Part shown: piece after piece, positions 36,213-45,947 of the stretch
Layout: each line of letters starts with the position of its first letter
Numbering within the stretch: position 1 is the stretch's first letter
From: Micromonospora sp. U21
GTDB lineage: Bacteria; Actinomycetota; Actinomycetes; Mycobacteriales; Micromonosporaceae
Direction of reading: 5' to 3'
Assembly (NCBI RefSeq): GCF_018070045.1
Contig: NZ_JAGPYK010000023.1
Location: 43,519-107,518, forward strand
DNA length: 64,000 nt
Made by a program: the position numbers and the translations under genes
The notes under the pieces: generated by a model
What the model was told of the DNA's origin: nothing
Database searches by the model: none
What the model saw: only the letters and a program-made list of their open reading frames with translations

Positions 36213-36688
36213 CTACGCCTCAACGTCGAAGATCGGGTCCATCGCGACTGCGCCGCCCAGGAGCACCGGCCGTGAAGTTGTCATTGCGTACCGGGACGAA
36301 GCCGAAGTTGTACCCGAAGAACGGCGGACGGTGGACCTCCCACCGGTGCGGGCCCGGGTCGCCGTCCGGGGATGATGACCCCCACGGAAGCTGCGCGTGG
36401 AACGGGGACAGCCGCAGCCACCTGTCGAGGTGGCTGGACAGGTGGAAGCCCGGGGTGACGTGCACACCCACCGGGGCGAGGACACGTCGGCCAAGTCGGC
36501 CGGATCCGCCGTTCGTCTCGCCGGTGCCGCGCGAACACGCCAGCCATGCCGTCTGGGTCGACCCGGTCCTGGTCGGGGACGTCGTCTTCCTGGACACCCG
36601 ACCGCCGGCGGCGCCACCCCTGCTGGAAGGGGCTGGGCAGCGACCGCGGATCCGCCGAGGTCCGGCTGGGGACGTAACGCGGCCGGGC
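36213..36688 (-). pseudogene. Unidentified gene broken by frameshifts
   Basis: On the minus strand, gene-like stretches lie in different frames: FHLSSHLDRWLRLSPFHAQL with GPHRWEVHRPPFFGYNFGF in one, and VAMDPIFDVEA before a stop in another. The frame changes near 36270 and again upstream near 36500. I do not recognise the protein. It ends where the DUF2267 gene's stop lies. Confidence 0.45.
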
Positions 36689-37096
36689 TTACGTGCCAAT
36701 CCGGCGGGGTTCGAGCCGGGTGGCCGCCGGCCCCGTCAGCTGCCAGAACTCCTTCGGCAACTGGGCGATGGAATCCTCGTACTCCTTCGCGCTGACCCCG
36801 TCCCGCAGTGTGTCCAGCACGGCGCGCACCCCGTCGGTCGCCGTCTGGAACTCCACCGCGGCGCGTTGCTGCACCCGCTCGAAGAACTCGGGAAGCTCGA
36901 ACGGTTCGGCCTGCTCGTCGGGTTTGCGTAGGTCTCCCCGCAGCTCCTCGGGGAGCTGCGCGGCGAGATCCCGTGCCTGGCCGCCGCTGAGCCGCTCCGC
37001 CAACGTCGCGAGCGTGGCACGGGTGATCGGCTCGGCCAGGATCGGTGACATCTTCGGTCGCGTCGCCACCGACTGGATGAACTCCGTGTAGTTCAC
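36689..37096 (-). CDS. DUF2267 domain protein
   Basis: GTG 37096 follows AAGGGG. The 135-residue protein is DUF2267-like: NYTEFIQSVATRP, then TLATLAERLSGGQARDLAAQ, PEELRGDLRKPDE and RVQQRAAVEFQTATDGVRA. DUF2267 proteins are small, helical and cytosolic, with no proven role; many are stress-associated. Complete. Confidence 0.85.
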   Translation of the reverse strand: MNYTEFIQSVATRPKMSPILAEPITRATLATLAERLSGGQARDLAAQLPEELRGDLRKPDEQAEPFELPEFFERVQQRAAVEFQTATDGVRAVLDTLRDGVSAKEYEDSIAQLPKEFWQLTGPAATRLEPRRIGT

Positions 37097-37165
37097 CTCG
37101 AACCCCTTCCTGCCGCGAATGCTGCGTCTACCCGCGCGTCCGAGGGTGAAACGGCGCCCGCCGCG

Positions 37166-39049
37166 TCAGTGGCCGGGGGCCTGCGCGGCGCGTGCCGCCG
37201 CGACGATGGCGTTCACCCCGATCCCGGCCTGGTCCATCAGCTGGGTCGGGGTACCGGAGGTGGGAAGGCCCTGTACCGCCAGGTGCTTCACCCGCACCGG
37301 CTCGGCGAGGTCGGCCAGGGACTCGAGGACCGCCGACCCCACGCCACCCTCCGGGTAGTGATCCTCGACCACCAGCAGCCGACCGCCGGTGGCCCGGACG
37401 GCGTCGAGCAACCGGTCCCGGTCCAGTGGCTTGACCGAATACAGGTCGATGACCCTGGCCTTGATCCCCTCGCGCGCCAGCTCGTCGGCGGCGGCGAGGC
37501 AGTTGTGCACCGTCACCCCGGCGCCGATCAGCGCGATATCGTCGTCGTCGTCGCCGCGGAGCAGTTTGCTGCCGCCGACCGGGAAGGCGTCCTCGTTGTC
37601 GTAGAGCACCGGGTACTTGCCTCGGGTGGTGCGCAGGTAGTTGACGCCCTTGCGGTCGACCATCTGCGCGACGAGGGCCGCGCAGGACACGGCGTCGCTG
37701 GGATACAGCACCGTCGACCCCTGCACGGCGCGCATGGCCGCTAGGTCCTCCAGCCCCATCTGCGAGGGACCGTCCGTCCCGACCTCCACACCCGAGTGCG
37801 ACCCGGACAGGGCGATGTCGGCCCGGGAGATGCCGGCCATCCGCACAAAGTCGTAGGCGCGGGAGAAGAACGCCGCGAAGGTCGCGGCGAAGGGCCGATA
37901 GCCGCGTACCTGCAACCCGACCGCGGCGGCGACCAGTTGCTGTTCGGAGATGAACATCTCGAAGAACCGGTCCGGATACGCCTCGGCGAACTTGTCGGCG
38001 CGGGTGGAGTCGCTGACCTCACCGTCTAGGGCGACCACGTCCGGCCGCGAGCCCAGCGCGCGCAGCGCGTCACCGTACGCGTTCCGGGTGGCCACCTTCG
38101 CCCCCTTGTCGTACCGCGGAAGCGTGGGGGGCTCGCCAGTGGGGGCGCCGGCCGGCGGGGCGGACTCAGGTTGCGGCCCGGTGACGCGGATCTGGCGTAC
38201 CCCGCCGAGAGCCTTTACGGCCCGCTCGGCCATGTCGGGTTTCAGCGGCTTGCCGTGCCACCCGGGCTGGTTCTCGACCTCCGGCACCCCCTTGCCCTTG
38301 ACCGTCCGGGCGAGCACCACGGTCGGACCCGTCGCCTGCCGCGCCCGGCCGAACGCCTCGTCGATCGCGGCCAGGTCGTGGCCGTCGATGACGAGGGCCT
38401 GGCAGCCGAACGCCTCGACCCGGCGGCGGTAGGTGTCCAGGTCCCATTCCAACTCGGTCGGGCCCCGCTGCCCGAACCGGTTGATGTCGACGATCACGGT
38501 GAGGTTGCGCAGCCCGTAGTGGCCGGCCTTGTCAAGCGCCTCCCAGATGGAGCCCTCGGCCATCTCGCTGTCGCCGCACAGCGCCCACACGTGGAACGGC
38601 AGGTGGTCGAGGTACCGGCCGGCGAGCGCGATCCCGACCCCGACGGGCAGTCCCTGACCGAGCGACCCGGTGGCCACGTCGACCCAGGGCAGGGCCGGAG
38701 TGGGGTGTCCTTGCAGGCGCGACCCGAACTGGCGGTAGGTCTCGACCAACTCCTGATCGGTGATCGCGCCCACCGCCTTGAAGACCGCATACAACAGCGG
38801 CGAGGCGTGGCCCTTGGAGAAGATCAGGTGGTCGTTGGTCCGACCGCGCGGGTCCGTCCACTGGTAATGCAGGTGCCGGGAGATCAGCACGGCGAGCAGG
38901 TCCGCGGCGGACAGACTGGAGGTCGGATGCCCCGATTCCGCCCTGGTGCTGCACCGGATCGCGTCCACTCGGAGCTGGGCGGCGAGCTCACCCAGTTGGG
39001 TGAGCTCCTCCGCGGGCAGTGTGCGCTCTGCTTCCATCGTCACCGGCAT
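37166..39049 (-). CDS. tkt: Transketolase
   Basis: The start is uncertain: ATG 39049, ATG 39037 or GTG 39082; a GGAGG lies just before 39049. The protein has about 627 residues. The N-terminal thiamine-binding domain shows SGHPTSSLSAADLL, FSKGHASPLLYAVF and the GDSEMAEGSIWEAL pyrophosphate site. The pyrimidine domain has FEMFISEQQLVAAAVGLQVR with the catalytic glutamate. The C-terminal domain is complete. It moves two-carbon units between sugar phosphates. It stands alone, so a second, non-housekeeping copy is likely (inference). Confidence 0.92.
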   Translation of the reverse strand: MPVTMEAERTLPAEELTQLGELAAQLRVDAIRCSTRAESGHPTSSLSAADLLAVLISRHLHYQWTDPRGRTNDHLIFSKGHASPLLYAVFKAVGAITDQELVETYRQFGSRLQGHPTPALPWVDVATGSLGQGLPVGVGIALAGRYLDHLPFHVWALCGDSEMAEGSIWEALDKAGHYGLRNLTVIVDINRFGQRGPTELEWDLDTYRRRVEAFGCQALVIDGHDLAAIDEAFGRARQATGPTVVLARTVKGKGVPEVENQPGWHGKPLKPDMAERAVKALGGVRQIRVTGPQPESAPPAGAPTGEPPTLPRYDKGAKVATRNAYGDALRALGSRPDVVALDGEVSDSTRADKFAEAYPDRFFEMFISEQQLVAAAVGLQVRGYRPFAATFAAFFSRAYDFVRMAGISRADIALSGSHSGVEVGTDGPSQMGLEDLAAMRAVQGSTVLYPSDAVSCAALVAQMVDRKGVNYLRTTRGKYPVLYDNEDAFPVGGSKLLRGDDDDDIALIGAGVTVHNCLAAADELAREGIKARVIDLYSVKPLDRDRLLDAVRATGGRLLVVEDHYPEGGVGSAVLESLADLAEPVRVKHLAVQGLPTSGTPTQLMDQAGIGVNAIVAAARAAQAPGH

Positions 39050-39218
39050 CGCCTCCGCAGATACCGTAGTCAGGAAAGACACGCATTATCCGGTAACCGC
39101 CGATTTGCCAGGGACAGAGCGGGCCGGCCACGACCGGGAGTTGACCAGCCAGCCCGCCCATGCCAGATACGGCACGACGGCCAGCGCGACGGCCACCGCG
39201 TTGCCGACCGCGCCTGAC

Positions 39219-39350
39219 GCCCTCGGCGGCATACCGAGCCAGCCAGTTGTGGATCGGCTGCCGCGACACCCCATACCGGGCGGCGACCTCAGTCTTCGCA
39301 GTGCCGCCCAGGCACTCCATCACCGCGTGAAACCGCTGCTCCAGGGTCAA
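39219..39350 (-). pseudogene. IS481-type transposase, N-terminal scrap
   Basis: The first 44 codons from 39350 read MTLEQRFHAVMECLGGTAKT and VAARYGVSRQPIHNWLARY, the helix-turn-helix that opens IS481-family transposases. After that the match ends. Confidence 0.7.
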
Positions 39351-39385
39351 CCCCGCGAGTCAACCAAACCCGGGCAGGCCCAACC

Positions 39386-39715
39386 ATGAGCTCACAACGA
39401 ACGCCCAAGATGAGCGGTTCCTCGCCCGGGCCATCGAGATTTCACGACGCGCGCTGGAGGACGAGGGAAGACCCCGTTCGGAGCCATCGTCGTCATATCC
39501 GGAGCGATCGTCGGCGAGGGCACCAGCAGCGTTGTCGAGCTGCGAGACCCGACCTCACACGCGGAGGTCATGGCCCTGCGCCAGGCCGGCAGCAACGTGG
39601 GGCGGCACCTGTTCGAAGACGGCATCATGTACGCCAGCAGCGAGCCCTGCCTCATGGCCTGCTACGGAGCCCTCCCGGACCAGGCCGTCGACGTACTGCA
39701 CAGTGAGCCGACATG
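39386..39715 (+). pseudogene. Nucleoside/guanine deaminase-like gene, frameshifted and truncated
   Basis: Gene-like pieces are RFLARAIEISRRALEDEG, then after a slip near 39475 FGAIVVISGAIVGEGTSSVV and HAEVMALRQAGSNVGRHLFE. The zinc site should be HAE plus PCxxC; the HAE is present but the second part reads EPCLMAC, so one cysteine spacing is wrong. The C-terminal third is missing. The protein cannot be active as a cytidine/guanine-type deaminase. Confidence 0.7.
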
Positions 39716-39935
39716 CTGCCCTCACCGGTCGAGCCCAAGTTCTGAGCAGACCCAGATCCGCGACACTGGGCTCTGCTGCGCCCACTGACGGCAATCCGGT
39801 GAGCCTGGCGTGTCGGGGCCAGTCCATGTCGCGTGTGAGGGGGCTCGCACCGGGCAATCCGTGCGGCACGTCAGCAGGGGCGCGTCCATGGCGACGGTGC
39901 CAGGAGCTGCTTGCGGTTCACGAGGAGGACGTCTG

Positions 39936-41126
39936 ATGAGTGTCGCCGGACAGCGGCGGATCTCGCCGAATGTCGCCCTGTTTCTGCTCGCCTCGATCCT
40001 CGTGTCCTTCGTGGCCTCGTCGTCAGCCCCGACCCCCCTCTACGAGATCTACCAGGCGCGCTGGCACTTCTCGCCGATCACGACCACCGTGGTGTTCGCC
40101 GTCTACGCCCTCGCGGTGCTGGCCTCCCTGCTCACGTTCGGCAAGCTGTCCGACCACGTCGGGCGGCGACCGGTCCTGCTTGTCGCGATCGCGGTCCAGA
40201 TGATCTCGCTGGTCATCTTCATCGTCGCCACCGGCGTGTCGGCGCTGTTGGCAGCCCGCGTCGTACAGGGGCTCGCGGCCGGCGCCGCCACCGGCGCCGT
40301 CGGTGCCGCCATGCTCGACATCAGCCGCTACCGCGGCACGCTCACGAACTCGATCGCCCCCGGTATTGGGTACGGTACCGGTGCCCTGCTTTCGGCGCTG
40401 CTCATCCAGTACCTGCCCGCGCCGACCCGACTGGTGTACGCCGTTCTGCTCGGCATCCTGCTGGTCCAAGGCGTCGGGGTCGTGCTGATGCGGGAAACGG
40501 TCACGCCGATGAAGGGAGCGCTGCAGAGTCTGCGGCCGGAGATCGCGCTGCCACGCGCCGTGCGCGGACCGCTACTGGTCGTCGCTCCGGTGCTCTTCGC
40601 CATCTGGGCGCTGGCCGGATTCTTCGGCGCGCTCGGCCCGGCGCTCGTGCGCGCCCTCATGGCCACCTCGATTGTGGTCGGCGGTTTGGTCGTCTTCGTC
40701 TTCGCCGTCTTTCAATCCGCCACCATTCTCCTGCTGCGCAACGCCGCCGCACGGACCGTGATGCTCACCGGAATTGCCGCCCTCATCCTGGGCATGATCA
40801 TCACGCTGATCTCGGTCACCGCCGAATCCATCCCTGGCTTCTTCGTCGGCCTCGCGCTTGGGGGCGTCGGCTTCGGTGGCGGTTTCCAGGGCAGCCTCAA
40901 GACGGTCATGCCGCTCGTGGAGGCGCACGAACGCGCCAGCGTGCTCTCCCTGCTCTACATCGTCTGCTACGTCGGCTTCGGCCTGCCCACCGTCATTGCC
41001 GGCTTCCTCGTGGTCTACACCGGCGGCCTGCCCCGGACCGCCAACGAGTACTCCGTCGCCGTCATCCTCCTCGCGGTGGTCGCCCTGCTCGGGCTGCGCA
41101 GGGCTGGCAGGACGTCACCCGGCTGA
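39936..41126 (+). CDS. MFS transporter
   Basis: ATG 39936 has GAGGAGGAC upstream; codons before it look like noise. The 396-residue protein has twelve predicted membrane segments and the loop-2 motif GKLSDHVGRRPVLLV. It resembles drug/metabolite exporters of the major facilitator family. No regulator is adjacent. The substrate is unknown. Confidence 0.9.
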   Translation: MSVAGQRRISPNVALFLLASILVSFVASSSAPTPLYEIYQARWHFSPITTTVVFAVYALAVLASLLTFGKLSDHVGRRPVLLVAIAVQMISLVIFIVATGVSALLAARVVQGLAAGAATGAVGAAMLDISRYRGTLTNSIAPGIGYGTGALLSALLIQYLPAPTRLVYAVLLGILLVQGVGVVLMRETVTPMKGALQSLRPEIALPRAVRGPLLVVAPVLFAIWALAGFFGALGPALVRALMATSIVVGGLVVFVFAVFQSATILLLRNAAARTVMLTGIAALILGMIITLISVTAESIPGFFVGLALGGVGFGGGFQGSLKTVMPLVEAHERASVLSLLYIVCYVGFGLPTVIAGFLVVYTGGLPRTANEYSVAVILLAVVALLGLRRAGRTSPG

Positions 41127-41147
41127 CCACCGCCCTGGTTTGAGCAT

Positions 41148-41206
41148 TAGCGGTTCCCGCTGGAGCATCGAGGAGCTGTTCCAGACCGGCAAAGGCCAGA
41201 TCGGCA
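41148..41206 (+). pseudogene. IS701-type transposase scrap
   Basis: The codons read SRWSIEELFQTGKGQIG, like the RWSVEE motif before the end of IS701-family transposases. Only about 20 codons remain. Confidence 0.5.
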
Positions 41207-41335
41207 ACATCGCCGCACCCGGTGTTACGGGCTGGGCAGCCGTCAGCCTGCCGAACGCGGCGTGACCTCGTGCTCATCACCACGAGCCGTCACGATCCGC
41301 AAGCTCGACCCTTCAGGGTCGAGAAGCTGACCTCC

Positions 41336-42496
41336 CTACTGTTGGCTGGATTCTCGGCGCGCACCCATATGCCGTCGCTGGGGAGTCGACACGGCCAGGA
41401 CGACCAGTGCGACGGCCGCGCCGAGGCCGAGGCCGGTCACCAACCACAACGATGAGGACTTCTTCTCTGTCTCGGGTGTTTCCAGGGTGCCAACGGACGC
41501 ATCGGGAGAGAGAGCGAAGCCCCAGTCGAGCAGGGCGATCGCCTCGCCCAGGCTCCCCAGTGGTGCGGTTTCCGCTCCCAGCAGGGTCACCGTGAGCCGT
41601 CGGCCGTCGCGTTCGGCCACGCCGACGTACGTCTGCCGGGCGAGTGAGGTGAATCCGGTCTTCCCGCCCAGCATCCCCGAGTAGCGGTCCAGCAGGGTGT
41701 TGTCGTTGATGAGCTCGATAGCCGGCTTTCCCGGCTGTGCTGGTACCTCGGCCGCCCTGGTTTGCATGTATCGCCGGAAGTCCTCCCGCGCGAACGTGAC
41801 CCGCGCGATCAGCGCCAAGTCGTACGCGCTGGTGTACTGACCTGGGCCATCCAGGCCCGACGGCGTCGCGGCGTGGGTCTGGTTCGCCCGCAGCCGGCGC
41901 GCTTCGTCGTTCATCGCGTCAACTCCGCCCTTCCTGCCTTTCTCGCCGCCGCCGACGCGGGCCAGCACGTTGGCCGCATCGTTGCCCGATTTCATGAGAA
42001 GCCCCAGCCACAGGTTCTCGATGGAGTACCGGCCACCATCGACCACGCCCATCAAGGAACTGGCCGGGTCGAGATCGGCGAGGTCCTCCCGTTTCACCTC
42101 GACGACCTGCTTTGGGTCGAGGCGGGGCATCAGCGCCGCCGCGAGGAGCAGCTTCTGCACGCTAGCGGGCGTTCGGCGCTCGTGCGGGGCGCAGCCGCCG
42201 AGGACCTCACCACTGTTGAGGTCCGCCACCACCCAGGCGGTGGCGGTCACGGCCGGCGCCGACGGCGCACCCTCGTGGATCGCCAGTTCTGACGTCGCCA
42301 GCGCGTCGCCCCCGACTTTGCGATGGGCGGGGTCGACCGGTGGTGGGGACGGTGTGGCGGGTGGGGGCACCGGCGGCTGCGCTTTCGGGCAGGGCACGGA
42401 CGGCGCAGCGGTCGCCGGCGTCGGTGGCACGGTCGCCACAACGGGCACGGCCACCATGGCACTCAAGGTCGCGGCAGCAACGCGAAAAGTAGTCAT
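41336..42496 (-). CDS. dacA-like: D-alanyl-D-alanine carboxypeptidase (S11/PBP5 type)
   Basis: The 386-residue protein has a signal peptide (residues 1-31), a Pro-rich linker, and the penicillin-binding motifs Ser112-Val-Gln-Lys115, Ser170-Gly-Asn and Lys279-Thr-Gly. A C-terminal membrane segment (LWLVTGLGLGAAVALVVLA) anchors it outside the membrane. It trims the terminal D-Ala of peptidoglycan peptides. Complete and probably functional. Confidence 0.92.
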   Translation of the reverse strand: MTTFRVAAATLSAMVAVPVVATVPPTPATAAPSVPCPKAQPPVPPPATPSPPPVDPAHRKVGGDALATSELAIHEGAPSAPAVTATAWVVADLNSGEVLGGCAPHERRTPASVQKLLLAAALMPRLDPKQVVEVKREDLADLDPASSLMGVVDGGRYSIENLWLGLLMKSGNDAANVLARVGGGEKGRKGGVDAMNDEARRLRANQTHAATPSGLDGPGQYTSAYDLALIARVTFAREDFRRYMQTRAAEVPAQPGKPAIELINDNTLLDRYSGMLGGKTGFTSLARQTYVGVAERDGRRLTVTLLGAETAPLGSLGEAIALLDWGFALSPDASVGTLETPETEKKSSSLWLVTGLGLGAAVALVVLAVSTPQRRHMGARRESSQQ

Positions 42497-42599
42497 GTTG
42501 AAGGACGGTAATAGTCAACGAGGTGGGCGCGGTTGGGTTAGGTAAAGAACGCCGCGATAACGGCCCTTGCTGTCCTCACCGCCGGGGAACGTTCCTGTG

Positions 42600-43425
42600 G
42601 GCACCGTTGCATTGAGCGTTGGCAAGATCGAGGCAGGCTTGAGCAGTGAGGTCATCGACCCGCTCTCGCCTGTGGTTGCCTCCGACGTCGACGTTCGCCG
42701 GGTTCCGGTTCCCGACCGAGGTGATCGTGGTCGCGGTCCTCTGGTATCTGCGCTTCAACCTCTCGTATCGCGACGTGGAGGAGCTGCTGGTCGAACGTGG
42801 GGTCGAGGTCGATCACGTCACCGTGTTTCCGGTGGGTGCAGCGGTTCACGCCGCTGCTGGCCGGCGCTGCCCGCTTCTCCCGCCACTCGCCTGGTGACAG
42901 GTGGCACGTCGACGAGACCTACGTCAAGGTCGACGGGGTTGGCGGTACGTGTACCGGGCGGTCGACCAGTACGGGCAGGTCATCGACGTGCTCGTCACGG
43001 CCCGCCGGGACGCTGGCGCCGCCCGGCGGTTCTTCCGACGCGCGCTGTCGTTGAAAGTGACACCGAGCGAGATCGTCACCGATGCCGCGCCGGTCTACCC
43101 TGCCGTGCTCGACGAGCTGATCCCGTCCGTGTGGCACCACGTCGAGCAGTACGCCAACAATCCGATCGAAGCCGATCACAGCCAGCTCAAACACCGGTTG
43201 AGACCGATGCGCGGGCTACGAACGGACACGACAACACAAGTGATCATCGGCGGCCACGCGCTCATGCAGAACCTGCGCCGCGGACACTACGAACTCGCCA
43301 TCGACACCCCGCCCGCTCTGCGAGTCGCAGCGGCGGTTGCCGAACTCGCCACCGATGCAACCATGGCCACCACGTATGCCGCCGAGAGCCGGGTTGTGAG
43401 CTGGTCTCCCGGGGCCGTCTTGTGA
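42600..43425 (+). pseudogene. IS6-family transposase with frameshifts
   Basis: Gene-like pieces in order: FAGFRFPTEVIVVAVLWYLR and RDVEELLVERGVEVDHVTV, then FRWVQRFTPLLAGAARF and RWHVDETYVKV (first Asp), then WRYVYRAVDQYGQVIDVLVT, DAAPVYPAVLDELIPS (second Asp) and IEADHSQLKHRLRPMRG (Glu). At least two slips, near 42830 and 42940, break the frame. A left-end repeat-like GGCACCGTTGCATTGAGCG is at 42600; no matching right end is seen. Confidence 0.8.
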
Positions 43426-43566
43426 GATTGATTCTGACGGTCTCAAAAGGGCCCACTCGGACGGCCAAGACTGGCCCCACCAACAAGTGGGGACACCTCC
43501 GCAAACGTGACGCTCGGTCGTCGCCGGCTCCCGGATGGTCCGCCTGACCGGAGGGATGAGCGGAGA

Positions 43567-43853
43567 ATGAGAGCCCTGTTCGTGCTCGCCGGATTGCTGC
43601 TGACCCTGACGGCTCCCGCCGGTCTGGCCGCCCCACCGGCTGCCGCTGCGCCGACACTGCCGGAGACGGTCGAGGTGAGCCTGGACCAGAGCTGGATCAA
43701 CGCCGTCGTGGGCGACGTGCTGAGGGTGGTGAGACGGCCATCCTGCTCGCCGTGGTCGGCGAGCGAGCGTGGGTCGTGGTGGGGCTGATCGAGGCGTCGC
43801 GGGATCTGCGGCGGTGGTACGGCGAAGCGTTCCAGGCGGCGGCGACCAGGTAG
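43567..43853 (+). pseudogene. Secreted protein fragment with frameshift
   Basis: ATG 43567 begins a clear signal peptide (RALFVLAGLLLTLTAPAGLA) followed by ETVEVSLDQSWINAVVGDVL. The frame slips near 43725; the next frame reads ETAILLAVVGERAWVVVGL and then LRRWYGEAFQAAATR before a stop, which could be the end of a different protein joined here. I cannot name the family. Confidence 0.45.
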
Positions 43854-44134
43854 GTGTCCCCGGTCAGCCGGGTCGGCCGCGCTCGCCGCCGCGGGCCGTC
43901 CGTACCCCCTCGGAGGGCGCATGCGCCGGATGATCACGCGGGCTCTGCTGACGGGAAGACAGGCGTGAGTGTACGCGGCCGACCCACGTTCACTGCGGGT
44001 GGAGTCGGGCGCCTACGCCCGGCTGGGACGTGCGCTGACCAGCGTCGACCGGCCCGTTCGGGTTCTTGGCGACATGCCAGGTTATGCCGCGAAGGCGGTG
44101 CCGGTTGCGGTAAGTGTGGAGGAGGAGGTGTCCG

Positions 44135-45742
44135 ATGACGCTGCCGTACGCGACCTTGCCGGGCGACCTCGACCACGTGATCGCCGATGAGCACGTGGTG
44201 GCGAACCGCCTCTTCGAGCACCTCGAGGCCGGACGCGGTGACCGGCGCATGCTGGTCGACCAGGTGAGTTACGGCCGCGCCCTGCACGCCCACGCCGAGG
44301 AGGAGGTGTTGTATCCGGCGCTGGCCGAGATCGGCGCCGCCGCGGACGCCGAGGAGGGGCGGGACGAGCACCAGGCCCTCAAGAGGCTGCTCGTCCTGCT
44401 TGACCATGCGGATCCCGGCAGCCGCGAATTCGAGCGGGCGCTGAACAAGCTGATCGGCGGTGTCCGGCACCACATCGAGAAGGAGGAACGGGAGTTCCTG
44501 CCGGCGCTGCGTCGGGCGGTGGGCGCGGGGGAGATGGGTCGGCTCGGCGAGCGGTACCTCGCCGCCAAGGGGTCGGCCCCGGCCCGCTCGCATCCCACCG
44601 TCCCGCCCACCGGACGCCGTCGCAGGCTCATGCACGGTGCCGCCGGGTTCATGGACAAGGTACGCGACCGGGTATCCGGCCGCAGCAACGTCCTGTCGAC
44701 CGACGCCTCCTGGCTGCTCGACACCCAGGCGCAGCGGATCCTCGACACCTGGTCCCGACTGGTCCTGGCCCCGTACGAGCTCCTCACACTCGAGCAGGCC
44801 CGCCAGCAGCCGAGCCTCGCTGACGCGGCGATGGAGATCCTGCAGCAGGACGGGCGGCCGACGGACCCCGAGGAGGTCGGATCGGCAGCGGACGTCGCCG
44901 TGCCCGGCCCGGGTGGCGATCTGGTCGTACGCGTCTACAAGCCGCTCGGCCAGACCTCCGATCCGGTGCCCGTCGTGATGTGGGTGCACGGTGGCGGTTG
45001 GATCCTGTTCACGAACGACGACTACGACGCGTCCTGCCGCGCCCTGGTCAACCGGACCGGCGCGATCGTGGTGTCGCCGGAGTATCGCAAGGCTCCCGAG
45101 CATGTGTTCCCGGCCGCCCACGAGGACGTGCTGGCCACCTACCGGTGGCTCCGGACCAACGCCACCGGGCTCGGCGGCGACCCGTCACGCATCGCCATCG
45201 GCGGGGAGGGCGTCGGGGCGAACATGGCGGCCGCGACCTGCGGTCAGCTCAAGCAGGCAGGTGAGCCACTGCCCGTGGCGCAGGTGCTCGTCTGCCCGCT
45301 GACCACCACCGCCCAGTACGGCGCGTCCATGCGGGACGCCGCAGACGCCCGGCCGCTGAATCGTCCACTGCTGTCCTGGATGATGATGCACGCCTTCCGT
45401 GGCGTGACCGACAGCCTGAACGACCCCAGGGTCGATCTGCTCCCGCTCTGCGCGCAGGGCCGCGCCGGTCTGCCGCCGACACTGATCGTCACCACCGACC
45501 GCGACGTGCTGCAGAGCCAGGGCGATGAGTGGTGCGCCCGCTTGGAGGCCGCCGGCGTGCGGGCCACGTCGGTCCGTTACGGGGGAGTGATGCACGACTT
45601 CTTCGGCCTTGCCGCGGTGCTGGACAAGGCCGCGCACGCCCAAGAGCAGGTCGCCCTGCACCTGCGCCAGGCGTTCGAGGCGGCCCCGGCCGCGCATGCG
45701 TTCGATGGTGCGCCAATGCGAAGGCCCAAGGTCATCGGGTGA
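44135..45742 (+). CDS. Fusion of a hemerythrin domain with an alpha/beta-hydrolase fold (HSL type) lacking the nucleophile Ser
   Basis: ATG 44135 follows GGAGGAGGTG. Residues 1-150 are hemerythrin-like: HVIADEHVVANRLFEHL, HAEEEVLYPAL, DEHQALKRL, VRHHIEKEEREFLPAL, with the His and Glu set for a di-iron centre. After a linker, residues 240-520 are an HSL-type hydrolase: oxyanion hole HGGGW at 285-289, candidate Asp457 in DRDVLQ, His487 in VMHDFF. The nucleophile elbow, normally GDSAGG, reads GEGVGAN, with Gly359 (GGC) in the Ser place. Either a dead enzyme or a sensor-like protein. Cytosolic. Confidence 0.88.
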   Translation: MTLPYATLPGDLDHVIADEHVVANRLFEHLEAGRGDRRMLVDQVSYGRALHAHAEEEVLYPALAEIGAAADAEEGRDEHQALKRLLVLLDHADPGSREFERALNKLIGGVRHHIEKEEREFLPALRRAVGAGEMGRLGERYLAAKGSAPARSHPTVPPTGRRRRLMHGAAGFMDKVRDRVSGRSNVLSTDASWLLDTQAQRILDTWSRLVLAPYELLTLEQARQQPSLADAAMEILQQDGRPTDPEEVGSAADVAVPGPGGDLVVRVYKPLGQTSDPVPVVMWVHGGGWILFTNDDYDASCRALVNRTGAIVVSPEYRKAPEHVFPAAHEDVLATYRWLRTNATGLGGDPSRIAIGGEGVGANMAAATCGQLKQAGEPLPVAQVLVCPLTTTAQYGASMRDAADARPLNRPLLSWMMMHAFRGVTDSLNDPRVDLLPLCAQGRAGLPPTLIVTTDRDVLQSQGDEWCARLEAAGVRATSVRYGGVMHDFFGLAAVLDKAAHAQEQVALHLRQAFEAAPAAHAFDGAPMRRPKVIG

Positions 45743-45947
45743 CGCTGGCTGCCATGTCGCGGATCGTCCAGCTGCTGGCCTCGCTCGTCACCGAATCGAT
45801 CTAATGACCCCCGGAACAGCGGGTAACGTTGCCGCTGTGAGCACGGAGTCGAGCGCGCCGGTCGGCAACCTCGGCCGACCGGCGCGGATCCCGCTGGCAC
45901 CATTTCGGACTTCTTCGGCGAGGCGGGCGTCCTGATCGGAGGCATTT

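Noticed and set aside
39911..41143. Long plus-strand frame overlapping the MFS gene
   Set aside because: Arg-rich shadow of the transporter frame; the MFS frame has membrane segments and a strong ribosome site.
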